Shown here: positions 16,563 to 23,970 of the stretch, one piece after another | Layout: each line of letters begins with the position of its first letter | Numbering within the stretch: position 1 is the stretch's first letter | From: JAAFIP01 sp043721235 | GTDB taxonomy: Bacteria; Pseudomonadota; Gammaproteobacteria; Burkholderiales; Burkholderiaceae_C | Assembly (NCBI GenBank): GCA_043721235.1 | Contig: JAYSRE010000186.1 | Span: 1 to 64,000 of the forward strand | Length of the DNA: 64,000 bases | Direction: 5' to 3' | Position numbers and translations under genes: made by a program | Notes under the pieces: generated by a model | Databases searched by the model: none | Told to the model about the DNA's origin: nothing | The model's input: the letters and a program-made list of their open reading frames with translations, nothing else

Positions 16563-17024
16563 TTAATTAACTGATATTTCAATCGTCAAGTCTTGCTCAC
16601 CGACAGTGATGGCCGCATCTTTGAAGGCTGGTGGGCCAAAGTTGCCGCGTGCTTTGTTAGAAAAGCCGTAGGGTTCGCTGGGAATTCCCATCAGGTTGGT
16701 ATTGAGCTTGCTGTTGCCGTCTAAGTCGTGGTAGGCCGAGGCTGCATATTGACCGGGTGCCAAGCCTTTGAAGGCCAAGCGCACTTGCCCGCTTGGGCTG
16801 CGTCCTTTGGCCAGGGCCATCGTGCCTTGGCTGATGGTTTTAGGGAAAGCTTCTGCGCTGTTAAATAGTGCCAGCATGACTTGTCCGGCATCTTGTTGTA
16901 CGTTGTTAACAATGATGGTTAAGTCTGCGGCATGCACGGCGAACGAAGCGCACGCAGCAGACGCTGCAAGCAGCAGTGCTGCGCATGTTGGTGGGCGAAG
17001 AAACTTCAAAGGGGTGTTGAACAT
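16563..17024 (-). CDS. Secreted DUF2141-family protein
   Basis: A 153-residue protein with a signal peptide (about residues 1-32, ending AVHA). The rest is a small beta-rich domain: LTIIVNNVQQDAGQVMLALF near the start and the family-like APGQYAASAYHDLDGNSKLN near the middle, then MGIPSEPYGFSNKARG. These match DUF2141, which is of unknown function. It is the first gene of the run that includes the carotenoid oxygenase, 12 bp apart. A role in holding or delivering the oxygenase substrate is possible but unsupported. Confidence 0.85.
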   Translation of the reverse strand: MFNTPLKFLRPPTCAALLLAASAACASFAVHAADLTIIVNNVQQDAGQVMLALFNSAEAFPKTISQGTMALAKGRSPSGQVRLAFKGLAPGQYAASAYHDLDGNSKLNTNLMGIPSEPYGFSNKARGNFGPPAFKDAAITVGEQDLTIEISVN

Positions 17025-17176
17025 GACAAAATCCTAAAAACTGGAAGTTTGTAATGTCCACCAAAGCGCAGTCTTCGCCCAGCGGCTTGCGACAAAGTGC
17101 AGATTTGGCAGTGTGAAATGCATTTTTAAGGCCTATTTACCTGCCAGACACCTAGCGAGCGCGGCAGATTCATACA

Positions 17177-19258
17177 ATGCAAGCTATGAAAAAAGTGACT
17201 TGGGTAGCGGGTGCTGTGCTTGTGGCGTTGGCCACAGGCGGCTGGTGGTGGACGCAGCGCGCCAAGGCGGACGACGTGGGCTACCGCACCAGCAAAATAG
17301 AGCGCGGCAGTTTGCAGGCCACGGTGTCGGCCAGCGGCGCGGTGAACCCTGTGACCCAAGTGTCGGTGGGCACGCAGGTGAGCGGGCAGATCAAAGAACT
17401 GCTGGTGGACTTTAATTCGGAGGTTAAAGCCGGCCAGCTGATTGCCACCATCGACCCCGAAACCTTTGAGTACCGTGTGCGCTCGGCCCAGGCCGATGTA
17501 GATGCAGCCCGGGCAGCGGTGCTGACCGCGCAGGCCAATATTGCCGCCAGCAACGCAGCAGTGTCGCGCGCGCAGGTGGACCAAACTGAAGCGCAAAGAG
17601 ATTTAGACCGCCAACAGTCTTTGGTAGACAGACAGTTTGTAGCGCAAAGCGTGGCCGACAAAGCCCGCGCACTGCTGGCCTCTAGCAACGAGTCGGTCAA
17701 AGCAGCCCAAGCCCAGCTGGGCGTTACCCAGGCGCAGATTAAAAGTGCGCAGGCCAATGTGCAGCAGCGCGAGTCGGCACTGGCCCAGACCCGCATTGAC
17801 CTGTCGCGCACCAAAATTACCTCGCCTGTCAACGGCATAGTGATCAAGCGTGCGATAGAAAAAGGCCAAACCGTGGCCGCCAGTTTGCAGTCGCCAGAGC
17901 TGTTTGTAATAGCCCAAAACCTGTCGGACATGCAGGTAGATGCCAGCATCGACGAGAGCGATGTAGGGCGCATTCGCAACGGGCAAAAGGCCAGCTTTAC
18001 GGTAGATGCCTACCCCGGCCAAACCTTTGACGGTGAGGTGCGCCAAGTGCGCAAAGCTGCGCAAAACGTAGCCAACGTAGTGACCTATGTGGCGGTGGTG
18101 GCGTTTACCAATGTGGGCAATAAGCTGCTGCCAGGCATGACAGCCAATGTGCGTTTGATTACCGACGTGCGCCAAGATGTGCTGAAAGTTCCTAACGCTG
18201 CGCTGCGGGTGCGCATAGCGGGGGTGGAGCCTGCATCGCAAGGTGCATCATCAGCCGCGCAAGGTGCATCGTCAGCATCGCAAGGGGCCTCTAGCCCAGC
18301 ACCCGCAGCGTCGGGCGCGGCCACAGGCCCGTCGCGCTTTGGCTGGATGGGCGAGGCATTTGCGCAAGCTGGTGGCGGCGCAGGTATGGGCGCCATGCGT
18401 GAGCGTTTGGCCACAGAACTGCAATTGACCGACGAACAAAAAAACACGCTAGATGCCATCTCCATCGCGCTGCGCCCCAAGTTTATGGCCTTGCGCGACC
18501 TGCCTGAGGAGGAGCGCCCCCCAGCGCGTGAAAAAGTGATGCTCGAGATGCGCCAAAAGATCAGCGCCATGCTCAGCCCTGAGCAACGCAGCAAATACCA
18601 GGACATAGCAGCCAACGCACCCAGCCGCAGTGCCAACGCCGCACCCCCTGCTGCTACATCCTCTGCTGCAAGTGCGCCTGCTAAACCTGCCGCATCTGCC
18701 CAGCAAGGCGGTGGCCAAACGGATAGCCAAACTGGTGGTTCAGTGGGGGGCACGCCGGCAGAGTTTCGCAACCGTTTGGTAACCGAGCTGCAGCTCTCGC
18801 CCGACCAGCAAACCAAAGTGGATGCCATCTATGCCCAGGCGCGGCCCAAATTGGCTGCACTGCGCGATATGGCTGCGCCAGACCGCCCCAAAGCGCGCGA
18901 ACGCATCATGGCGGATACCCGCGCGCAAATTGGCGAACTGCTCACCACAGAGCAAAAGCCCAAATATGCCGCGCTGCAGGCAGAAGCCAGCAGCCGCACC
19001 AGCACCCGTGGCCGCATTTACCTGCAGGGCGCAGACGGCAAACCGGTGGCCTACAGCGTGCGCCTGGGCATTACCGACGGCACCAGCACCGAGCTGCTGG
19101 TGATGCCCAACGCGCCCAACGCAGAGCTGTTCAAAGAAGGCACACTGGTCATCATCGGCACACTTACCGGCGCTGCGGGTGGTGGTAGCGGTGGTGGCAG
19201 CGGTAGTAGTGCAGGTGCAGGTGCCCAGCGGCCCGCTGGCCCGCGCATGCCGTTTTAG
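17177..19258 (+). CDS. macA: MacA-type periplasmic adaptor with two inserted Spy/CpxP-like segments
   Basis: Membrane-fusion protein for the MacB exporter encoded next. The 693-residue product is nearly twice the normal MacA length (about 370-390). An N-terminal membrane anchor (VTWVAGAVLVALATG) is followed by lipoyl-like and coiled-coil hairpin domains (about 40-215; SASGAVNPVTQVSVGTQVSG). The beta-barrel (about 215-350) is interrupted by a low-complexity QGASSA repeat and two similar helical segments (about 404-475 and 527-608). Each begins ATELQLTDEQ or VTELQLSPDQQ and ends LSPEQRSKYQ or LTTEQKPKYA, like LTxxQ/Spy proteins. The MacA C-terminus then resumes (GKPVAYSVRLGITDG). MQAMKK has a second Met at 17186 as alternative start. 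Confidence 0.88.
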   Translation: MQAMKKVTWVAGAVLVALATGGWWWTQRAKADDVGYRTSKIERGSLQATVSASGAVNPVTQVSVGTQVSGQIKELLVDFNSEVKAGQLIATIDPETFEYRVRSAQADVDAARAAVLTAQANIAASNAAVSRAQVDQTEAQRDLDRQQSLVDRQFVAQSVADKARALLASSNESVKAAQAQLGVTQAQIKSAQANVQQRESALAQTRIDLSRTKITSPVNGIVIKRAIEKGQTVAASLQSPELFVIAQNLSDMQVDASIDESDVGRIRNGQKASFTVDAYPGQTFDGEVRQVRKAAQNVANVVTYVAVVAFTNVGNKLLPGMTANVRLITDVRQDVLKVPNAALRVRIAGVEPASQGASSAAQGASSASQGASSPAPAASGAATGPSRFGWMGEAFAQAGGGAGMGAMRERLATELQLTDEQKNTLDAISIALRPKFMALRDLPEEERPPAREKVMLEMRQKISAMLSPEQRSKYQDIAANAPSRSANAAPPAATSSAASAPAKPAASAQQGGGQTDSQTGGSVGGTPAEFRNRLVTELQLSPDQQTKVDAIYAQARPKLAALRDMAAPDRPKARERIMADTRAQIGELLTTEQKPKYAALQAEASSRTSTRGRIYLQGADGKPVAYSVRLGITDGTSTELLVMPNAPNAELFKEGTLVIIGTLTGAAGGGSGGGSGSSAGAGAQRPAGPRMPF
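18236..18298. repeat. 21-bp tandem repeat in macA
   Basis: Three units starting at 18236, 18257 and 18278, each (T/G)CGCAAGGTGCATC-like. They encode QGASSA-type heptads that link the beta-barrel to the first inserted helical segment. Being a multiple of three, copy-number change would not break the frame. Confidence 0.65.
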
Positions 19259-19298
19259 GCATGCCTTACCTACACATGCCGTTTTAAGCAAAACCACC

Positions 19299-20096
19299 AT
19301 GGCACTTATCGAAGCCCGCAACCTCACTAAGGCCTACGCCATGGGCGACCAGACCGTGCACGCGCTGCGCGGCGTTTCGCTGGACATTGCCGAGGGCGAA
19401 TTTGTCGCCATCATGGGCGCATCTGGCTCAGGCAAGTCCACGCTCATGAACATTTTGGGCTGCCTTGACCTGCCCACCGCAGGCGCGTACCGCTTGGCCG
19501 GAGAAGCCGTGCAAAACATGGGCTCCGACCAGCTTGCCTCCATCCGTAACCGGCGCATTGGTTTTGTGTTCCAGCAGTTCAACCTGCTGCCCCGCACCAG
19601 CGCGCTGGAAAATGTGGAGCTGCCCATGGTCTACAGCGGCACCCCATCGGCCCAGCGGCGCGACAAAGCCACTGCGGCACTGGCCAAAGTGGGCTTGGCC
19701 CAGCGCATGGGCCACACCCCTTCAGAACTGTCGGGCGGCCAGCAGCAGCGCGTGGCGATTGCCCGCGCCTTGGTCAACGGCCCCCAGCTTATTTTGGCCG
19801 ACGAACCCACCGGCGCGCTGGACAGCCAAACCAGCGAAGACATCATGCGTTTGCTAACCGACCTGAACCAACAGGGCATGACCGTGGTGCTGGTCACCCA
19901 CGAGGCCGACATAGCCGCCTGGGCGCGCCGCAAAATCGTGTTCAAAGATGGGCATATCGTGGAAGACTCTCGTCCAGTGGCAAGCGTGGGGGTTAGTAAC
20001 GCGAGCGTCGCCGGGCCGCCCCAAGGCGCGAGGGCCCCCTTGGGGGGCAGCGCAGCACACGCAGTGGCAAGCGTGGGGGCTAATAGCGCTGTATGA
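19299..20096 (+). CDS. macB: MacB-type ABC transporter ATP-binding protein with repeat-derived tail
   Basis: About 265 residues from the ATG at 19299; the longer frame back to 19179 would run through the macA 3' end. Walker A GASGSGKST (40-48), signature LSGGQQQRVAIARALV and Walker B LILADEPTGALD are intact. The LolD/MacB-type opening ALIEARNLTKAY is clear. The family normally ends soon after FKDGHIV. Here about 39 further residues (227-265) are encoded by a GC-rich repeat-like block (19975-20085). Its stop overlaps the permease start by 4 bp. In E. coli MacB the ATPase and permease are one chain; here they are separate. Confidence 0.92.
   Translation: MALIEARNLTKAYAMGDQTVHALRGVSLDIAEGEFVAIMGASGSGKSTLMNILGCLDLPTAGAYRLAGEAVQNMGSDQLASIRNRRIGFVFQQFNLLPRTSALENVELPMVYSGTPSAQRRDKATAALAKVGLAQRMGHTPSELSGGQQQRVAIARALVNGPQLILADEPTGALDSQTSEDIMRLLTDLNQQGMTVVLVTHEADIAAWARRKIVFKDGHIVEDSRPVASVGVSNASVAGPPQGARAPLGGSAAHAVASVGANSAV
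19975..20085. repeat. GC-rich REP-like element forming the 3' end of the MacB ATPase gene
   Basis: CAGTGGCAAGCGTGGGGGTT at 19975 recurs nearly identically at 20062 (22 of 24 bases shared over the extended unit). Between them a GCCGCCCCAAGG / CCTTGGGGGGC inverted repeat (about 20015-20048) forms a hairpin. This arrangement resembles intergenic repeats I know from Comamonadaceae genomes. Here it is translated. Confidence 0.65.
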
Positions 20097-21325
20097 ACTT
20101 CCTCTCTGCCCTGCGCAGCGCCTTGCGAGCCTTGGCCGCCAACACACTGCGCAGTATTTTGACCATGCTGGGCATCATCATCGGCGTGGCTGCGGTCATC
20201 ACCATGATTGCCGTGGGCCAAGGCGCTACCAACCGGGTACAAGACCAAATGAAGGGCCTGGGCAGCAACATCATGCTGGTGCTGCCCGGCGGGCTTACCA
20301 CAGGCGGCGTGCGCTTGGGTGCGCAAACCGGCCAAGCGCTGTCGGAGGACGACGCACTGGCCATCGCCAAAGAGGTGCCCGAAGTGCAAGTGGCCGCGCC
20401 CAGCATGCGCACCGGTGCCCAGGTGGTGGCGGGCAACAGCAACTGGAGCACCACCGTGTTTGGCACCACCAACGACTATTTAGAAGCCCGCGAATGGCCG
20501 CTGGGCAGTGGCCGCAGTTTTGAAGCGGCTGAAATGCAAGGCTCTGCCAAAGTCGCCTTGATTGGCCTGACCACCGCCCAGCAGTTGTTTGGCGATGCCG
20601 ACCCGCTAGAGCAGGTGATTCGGGTCAAAAAAGTGCCGATGACCATCGTGGGCGTGCTGGCCAAAAAAGGCCAAAATATGCTGGGCCAAGACCAAGACGA
20701 CATTATCATCGTGCCGATTGGCACTTACCGCAACCGCATTCAGGGTGGCAACAGCGGCAAAACCAAACGGGTAGGCTCGATCAGCGTGAAGGTCAAGGAA
20801 GGGCAAAGCATGCAGTTGGCTGAAGAAAACATCAAAGACCTGCTGCGCCAGCGCCTTAAAGTACAGAGCGGCGGTGAAGAACCCTTCAGCGTGCGCAACC
20901 TGACCGAGATTTTGCAGGCCCAAGAGGCGTCCAGTCGCATCATGACCTTGCTGCTGGCCGCTGTGGCCGGTATCAGCCTGATCATTGGCGGCATTGGCAT
21001 CATGAACATCATGCTGGTGAGCGTGACCGAGCGCACCCGCGAGATCGGCTTGCGCATGGCCGTGGGCGCGCGTGGCAAAGATATTTTGATGCAGTTTTTA
21101 ATCGAAGCCGTGACTTTAAGCTTGATCGGTGGTGCCATTGGCGTGCTGCTGGGCGCAGCTGCTACCTGGGCAGTAGGCTACTTTGCGGGCTGGCAGGTGA
21201 GCATGACGGCTGCTTCCATCGTACTGGCCACGGTGTTTTCTGCCGTGGTGGGCGTGTTCTTTGGTTTTTACCCTGCACGGCGCGCCTCTAAACTGCTGCC
21301 TATTCAGGCACTTCGCTACGAATAA
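20093..21325 (+). CDS. macB: MacB-type ABC transporter permease
   Basis: A 410-residue inner-membrane permease of the FtsX/MacB class. One N-terminal helix (ILTMLGIIIGVAAVITMIAV) is followed by a large periplasmic domain (about 50-280) and three C-terminal helices (GGIGIMNIMLVSVTERTREI; IGGAIGVLLGAAATW; FGFYPARRASKLLP). These are textbook MacB_PCD plus FtsX motifs. It overlaps the ATPase gene by 4 bp. With the adaptor it should form a tripartite exporter of peptides, macrolide-like compounds or lipids; the substrate is unknown. No outer-membrane TolC gene is adjacent. A dispersed repeat starts at its stop codon. Confidence 0.93.
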   Translation: MNFLSALRSALRALAANTLRSILTMLGIIIGVAAVITMIAVGQGATNRVQDQMKGLGSNIMLVLPGGLTTGGVRLGAQTGQALSEDDALAIAKEVPEVQVAAPSMRTGAQVVAGNSNWSTTVFGTTNDYLEAREWPLGSGRSFEAAEMQGSAKVALIGLTTAQQLFGDADPLEQVIRVKKVPMTIVGVLAKKGQNMLGQDQDDIIIVPIGTYRNRIQGGNSGKTKRVGSISVKVKEGQSMQLAEENIKDLLRQRLKVQSGGEEPFSVRNLTEILQAQEASSRIMTLLLAAVAGISLIIGGIGIMNIMLVSVTERTREIGLRMAVGARGKDILMQFLIEAVTLSLIGGAIGVLLGAAATWAVGYFAGWQVSMTAASIVLATVFSAVVGVFFGFYPARRASKLLPIQALRYE

Positions 21326-21380
21326 TATAGCTAACTATTTAGCATTTCCTTGGGCGATAGGGCTTTTTTGCTTGAAAATA
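21326..21380 (+). repeat. Dispersed GCATTTCCTTGGGCGATA repeat, copy 3
   Basis: ATAGCTAACTATTTAGCATT from 21327, then TCCTTGGGCGATAGGGCT. It begins at the stop codon of the MacB permease gene and is intergenic. Confidence 0.85.
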
Positions 21381-21744
21381 TTGTTTTTTAAACCTTTGAA
21401 GATTGCTTGATTACCTTTTGTACGTTTGCGCCGCTTGAGTGTGGCCTTGCTGCAAAATCTTCCAAAAACACGCGCGAAATCAGGGCATGTAAGGCTACCT
21501 TTTGAACCGCGCGCCTTTCTCCAGATTTTCATCAAGGCCACACTCCATCAGCGCTTTGTCGGTTTGGTTTGGGGACATTGCGTGCGTAGAAAGTCAAGAT
21601 TTCGGTTGCTCTCACACGCATCTGCCCCCCGTGCCTTCAACTACCCAACCTGTCCCGTCGCCCGACCGAGGTACATAGAACTATGACTGCATGGATACGG
21701 GCTGTTAAATAGCCCAAGCCAAACAAACCACCACACTACAAAAT
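21381..21744. other. Gene-poor stretch with a long inverted repeat
   Basis: No convincing gene. A 13-bp perfect inverted repeat, GAGTGTGGCCTTG at 21437-21449 and CAAGGCCACACTC at 21533-21545, extends imperfectly inward (TGCAAAATC against TGAAAATC) around an 83-bp centre. A basic 68-residue minus-strand frame (21335-21541) starts with GTG inside the right arm and ends within repeat copy 3; I do not recognise it. A small hairpin, GGGCT/AGCCC, is at about 21699-21715. The segment is flanked by repeat copies 3 and 4. Confidence 0.4.
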
Positions 21745-21800
21745 ACATAGCTGTTCATGTAGCATTTCCTTGGGCGATAAGCCTAAAACGCTTAAAAATG
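21745..21800 (+). repeat. Dispersed GCATTTCCTTGGGCGATA repeat, copy 4
   Basis: ACATAGCTGTTCATGTAGCA from 21745, then TTTCCTTGGGCGATAAGCCT and AAAACGCTTAAAAAT. Same orientation as copy 3, about 420 bp away. Confidence 0.85.
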
Positions 21801-21991
21801 ACCCTTTTAGAGCCTAAAGCGGGCATTTCGCACACCGCTTTAGGGTAAGGCCTTTAAAAGCGCCGACTATGCCCCGGTACAGTCGCCTTATGCGTGCTTT
21901 GCATAGATGGGTCTGTACAAACCACGGGTTTACCCTTAATCTATGGGTACTGCATCGTGTTGATGCCTTAGCCACCAGAAAGGACTGTTCC

Positions 21992-22165
21992 ATGAACCGT
22001 TTTGTCCATTTAATTGCCAGCTTTTTCACCACCAACCGCCACGGCGCGTCTGTGCGCACCGCGCGTGCTTTGTTTGAACGCGCCACCCATGCGCGCGGCC
22101 AAAGCCGTTTTGAAGCCGCGCAGTTGCGTGCCAACGCACAGGCCATGCTCAGCGTAGTGCGTTAA
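21992..22165 (+). CDS. Small conserved-looking protein, function unknown
   Basis: A 57-residue frame from ATG 21992 with GAAAGGACT upstream as ribosome-binding sequence. It opens MNRFVHLIASFFTTN, then an Arg/Ala-rich amphipathic part (RTARALFERATHARGQSRFE) and ends AQAMLSVVR. Similar short FERA/LSVVR proteins are, as I recall, common hypothetical proteins in Burkholderiales. No domain of known function. The frame continues upstream to 21869 without a better start. Confidence 0.6.
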   Translation: MNRFVHLIASFFTTNRHGASVRTARALFERATHARGQSRFEAAQLRANAQAMLSVVR

Positions 22166-22211
22166 AAATGGCCCACTGCCCAAGTCAAGGGCCGTATGGA
22201 AATAAATATTT

Positions 22212-22227
22212 TAGACATTAATGTCTA
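22212..22227. promoter_or_regulatory. Palindromic operator upstream of hipBA
   Basis: TAGACATTAATGTCTA is a perfect 16-bp palindrome, 20 bp before the hipB start codon, in an AT-rich promoter-like stretch. HipB-type antitoxins bind such palindromes to autorepress their operon. The palindrome is seen; its role is inferred from position. Confidence 0.6.
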
Positions 22228-22247
22228 TTTAATGTACTATTTAAGGC

Positions 22248-22595
22248 ATGAGTGTCTTAAATTCACCCGAAAATTTAACCCTAAACCAATGGGTAGCCCA
22301 AACGCGCCAAAGTTTAGGCTATTCGCGCGCCGAGCTGGCGCTGCAGTCTGGCGTATCGGCCAAAACGATTGAGCGTGTTGAAGACGGTGCCGATGCCCAG
22401 TACTCTACCGTGCTGGCGTTGGCCAAGGCGCTTAAGCTGGTGCTGATGGTGGTGCCCCAAACCCAGGCTGGGTTTGCGCGTGATGTACTGGCCAGCCAAG
22501 GCCGGCTGGTGCCGTTGCCGGCGCAGTACAACGCCCCCATGTCAGCGGTAGAGCAGGCTATTGCAAACGCCTTGGCCAAGCCGCAAGGCCGTTGA
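22248..22595 (+). CDS. hipB: HipB-type antitoxin, HTH (Xre/Cro) family
   Basis: A 115-residue DNA-binding protein with a helix-turn-helix at about 12-65 (VAQTRQSLGYSRAELALQSG, VSAKTIERVEDG). Its stop overlaps the hipA start (TGATG), the usual antitoxin-first arrangement. It should neutralise HipA and repress the operon at the palindrome at 22212-22227. The C-terminal third (after VVPQTQAGF) is less conserved. Confidence 0.85.
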   Translation: MSVLNSPENLTLNQWVAQTRQSLGYSRAELALQSGVSAKTIERVEDGADAQYSTVLALAKALKLVLMVVPQTQAGFARDVLASQGRLVPLPAQYNAPMSAVEQAIANALAKPQGR

Positions 22596-23911
22596 TGGCT
22601 GAAATCCGCTACCTTAAACTTTGGCTGCATGGCCCAAGCGGCCCGAAGGCACACATCGGCCACTTGTCGCAGTATGGCGATCTGTACAAGCTGAGCTTTA
22701 CACCTGAGTACATCGACAACCCAGAGCGCTGGGTGCTGGGCCAGGCCTATGTGGGCAGCACGCCCCAGGCCACACGCGACATTTTGAGTGCGGCTACCGA
22801 CTCCCGTGTGTTCAGCATTAACCGACCCCCCAATTATTTTAGGAATTTACTGCCCGAGGGCCATAACAAAGAGCGCCTGGCCAGCCAGCGCGGCTGCGCG
22901 GTAGACGATGAGTTTGAACTGCTGGCTGCGGCAGGGCATGACTTTTTTGGCGCGCTGCAAGCCGGGCCGCTAGAGCCGGGTGAGCAGATTGCGCCGCAGG
23001 TGCACCGTGCGCACGTCACAGGTTTTAGCTACGAGCCTGTAAGCGCAGGCTTTGTCGACACGCCAATGCAAAGTGCCATGTCGCTGCCGGGTGTGGTGGC
23101 TAAATTTTCTGCTATGCAAGATGGGCGCAGGTATGTGGTGAATAGTAAGGTGGTGAATGGCAAGCAGGGCTCGGGCCAAAGCGTCATCATCAAGCTGCCC
23201 TCTACGCGCCATCCCGACCTGGTGCACAACGAAATGGTGGGTTACCAGCTGTGCGCTGCGGTGGGCATTGACTGCGCGCAGGCGCGCGTGGTGCCGCGCA
23301 GCTTGCTGGACTTGCCTGAGCATGTACCGTTTGCGCATGCCTTGGTGGTTGACCGCTTTGACCGCACAGCAAACGGTGCCCGCATCCACATGGAAGAATT
23401 TACCCAAGCCTACAACCGCGAGCCTATGCACAAGTACGGCAGCAACTTGGCTGCAGAATTCACCATGCTGATGGCCACGGTCAATGCGGCCTCTGGCGCC
23501 GCGTTTATCGACGCAAGTGAAGTCGTGCGCCGTTTTGTAGCCTTCGTGTTGATGGGCAATACCGACGCGCATGCCAAAAACTGGGCTTTGCTGTACCCGG
23601 GCGGCACCACTGCACGCCTGGCACCGCTGTACGACCCGGTGTGCGTCACAGCGCTGTTTGCCCAAGTTTCCAGCGCCGACTACGCCATCAACCGTGTGAT
23701 CGACAGCAGCATGTGCCAAGTGGACATGGGCATGCTGGAAGAGATGATCAAAGGCGCAGGTTTTTTGAACGCAAAGCCCTTGCTTAAAGTGGCCAAAGCC
23801 ACCGTGGCTGCCGCCCAAGCGCTGTGGCCTGGCTTGTTGCACAGCGCGCCCGAGGCGGTGCGCTGTGAGGTCATGCGCAGGCTGCGCGGCGCTGCAGCGC
23901 TTGGCTGCTAA
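22595..23911 (+). CDS. hipA: HipA-type serine/threonine kinase toxin
   Basis: About 438 residues from ATG 22595; the in-frame TTG at 22592 is a weaker choice. The N-terminal HipA domain (about 1-110) has GPKAHIGHLSQYGDLYKLSF and NYFRNLLPEG. The kinase core has VIIKLPSTRHPDLVHNE (ATP-binding Lys region), catalytic loop GNTDAHAKNWALLY and metal-binding YDPVCVTALF. In E. coli, HipA phosphorylates glutamyl-tRNA synthetase and slows translation, producing persistence; the target here is unknown. The kinase motifs look intact, so it is probably functional. Paired with hipB directly upstream. Confidence 0.9.
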   Translation: MAEIRYLKLWLHGPSGPKAHIGHLSQYGDLYKLSFTPEYIDNPERWVLGQAYVGSTPQATRDILSAATDSRVFSINRPPNYFRNLLPEGHNKERLASQRGCAVDDEFELLAAAGHDFFGALQAGPLEPGEQIAPQVHRAHVTGFSYEPVSAGFVDTPMQSAMSLPGVVAKFSAMQDGRRYVVNSKVVNGKQGSGQSVIIKLPSTRHPDLVHNEMVGYQLCAAVGIDCAQARVVPRSLLDLPEHVPFAHALVVDRFDRTANGARIHMEEFTQAYNREPMHKYGSNLAAEFTMLMATVNAASGAAFIDASEVVRRFVAFVLMGNTDAHAKNWALLYPGGTTARLAPLYDPVCVTALFAQVSSADYAINRVIDSSMCQVDMGMLEEMIKGAGFLNAKPLLKVAKATVAAAQALWPGLLHSAPEAVRCEVMRRLRGAAALGC

Positions 23912-23970
23912 AGATCAAAGGCACAATACAGGCTTTGCCTTGCCTGGCAAAAATTACCCAGGAGTATGGT

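Noticed and set aside
19179..19298. N-terminal extension of the MacB ATPase
   Set aside because: It is read through the 3' end of macA in another frame; the family N-terminus begins at ATG 19299.
21335..21541. 68-codon minus-strand ORF as a gene
   Set aside because: Basic and unrecognised, weak start, ends in repeat copy 3; noted only within the unexplained region.
22970..23842. 290-codon minus-strand frame opposite hipA
   Set aside because: Shadow; the HipA frame has kinase motifs and TGATG coupling with hipB.
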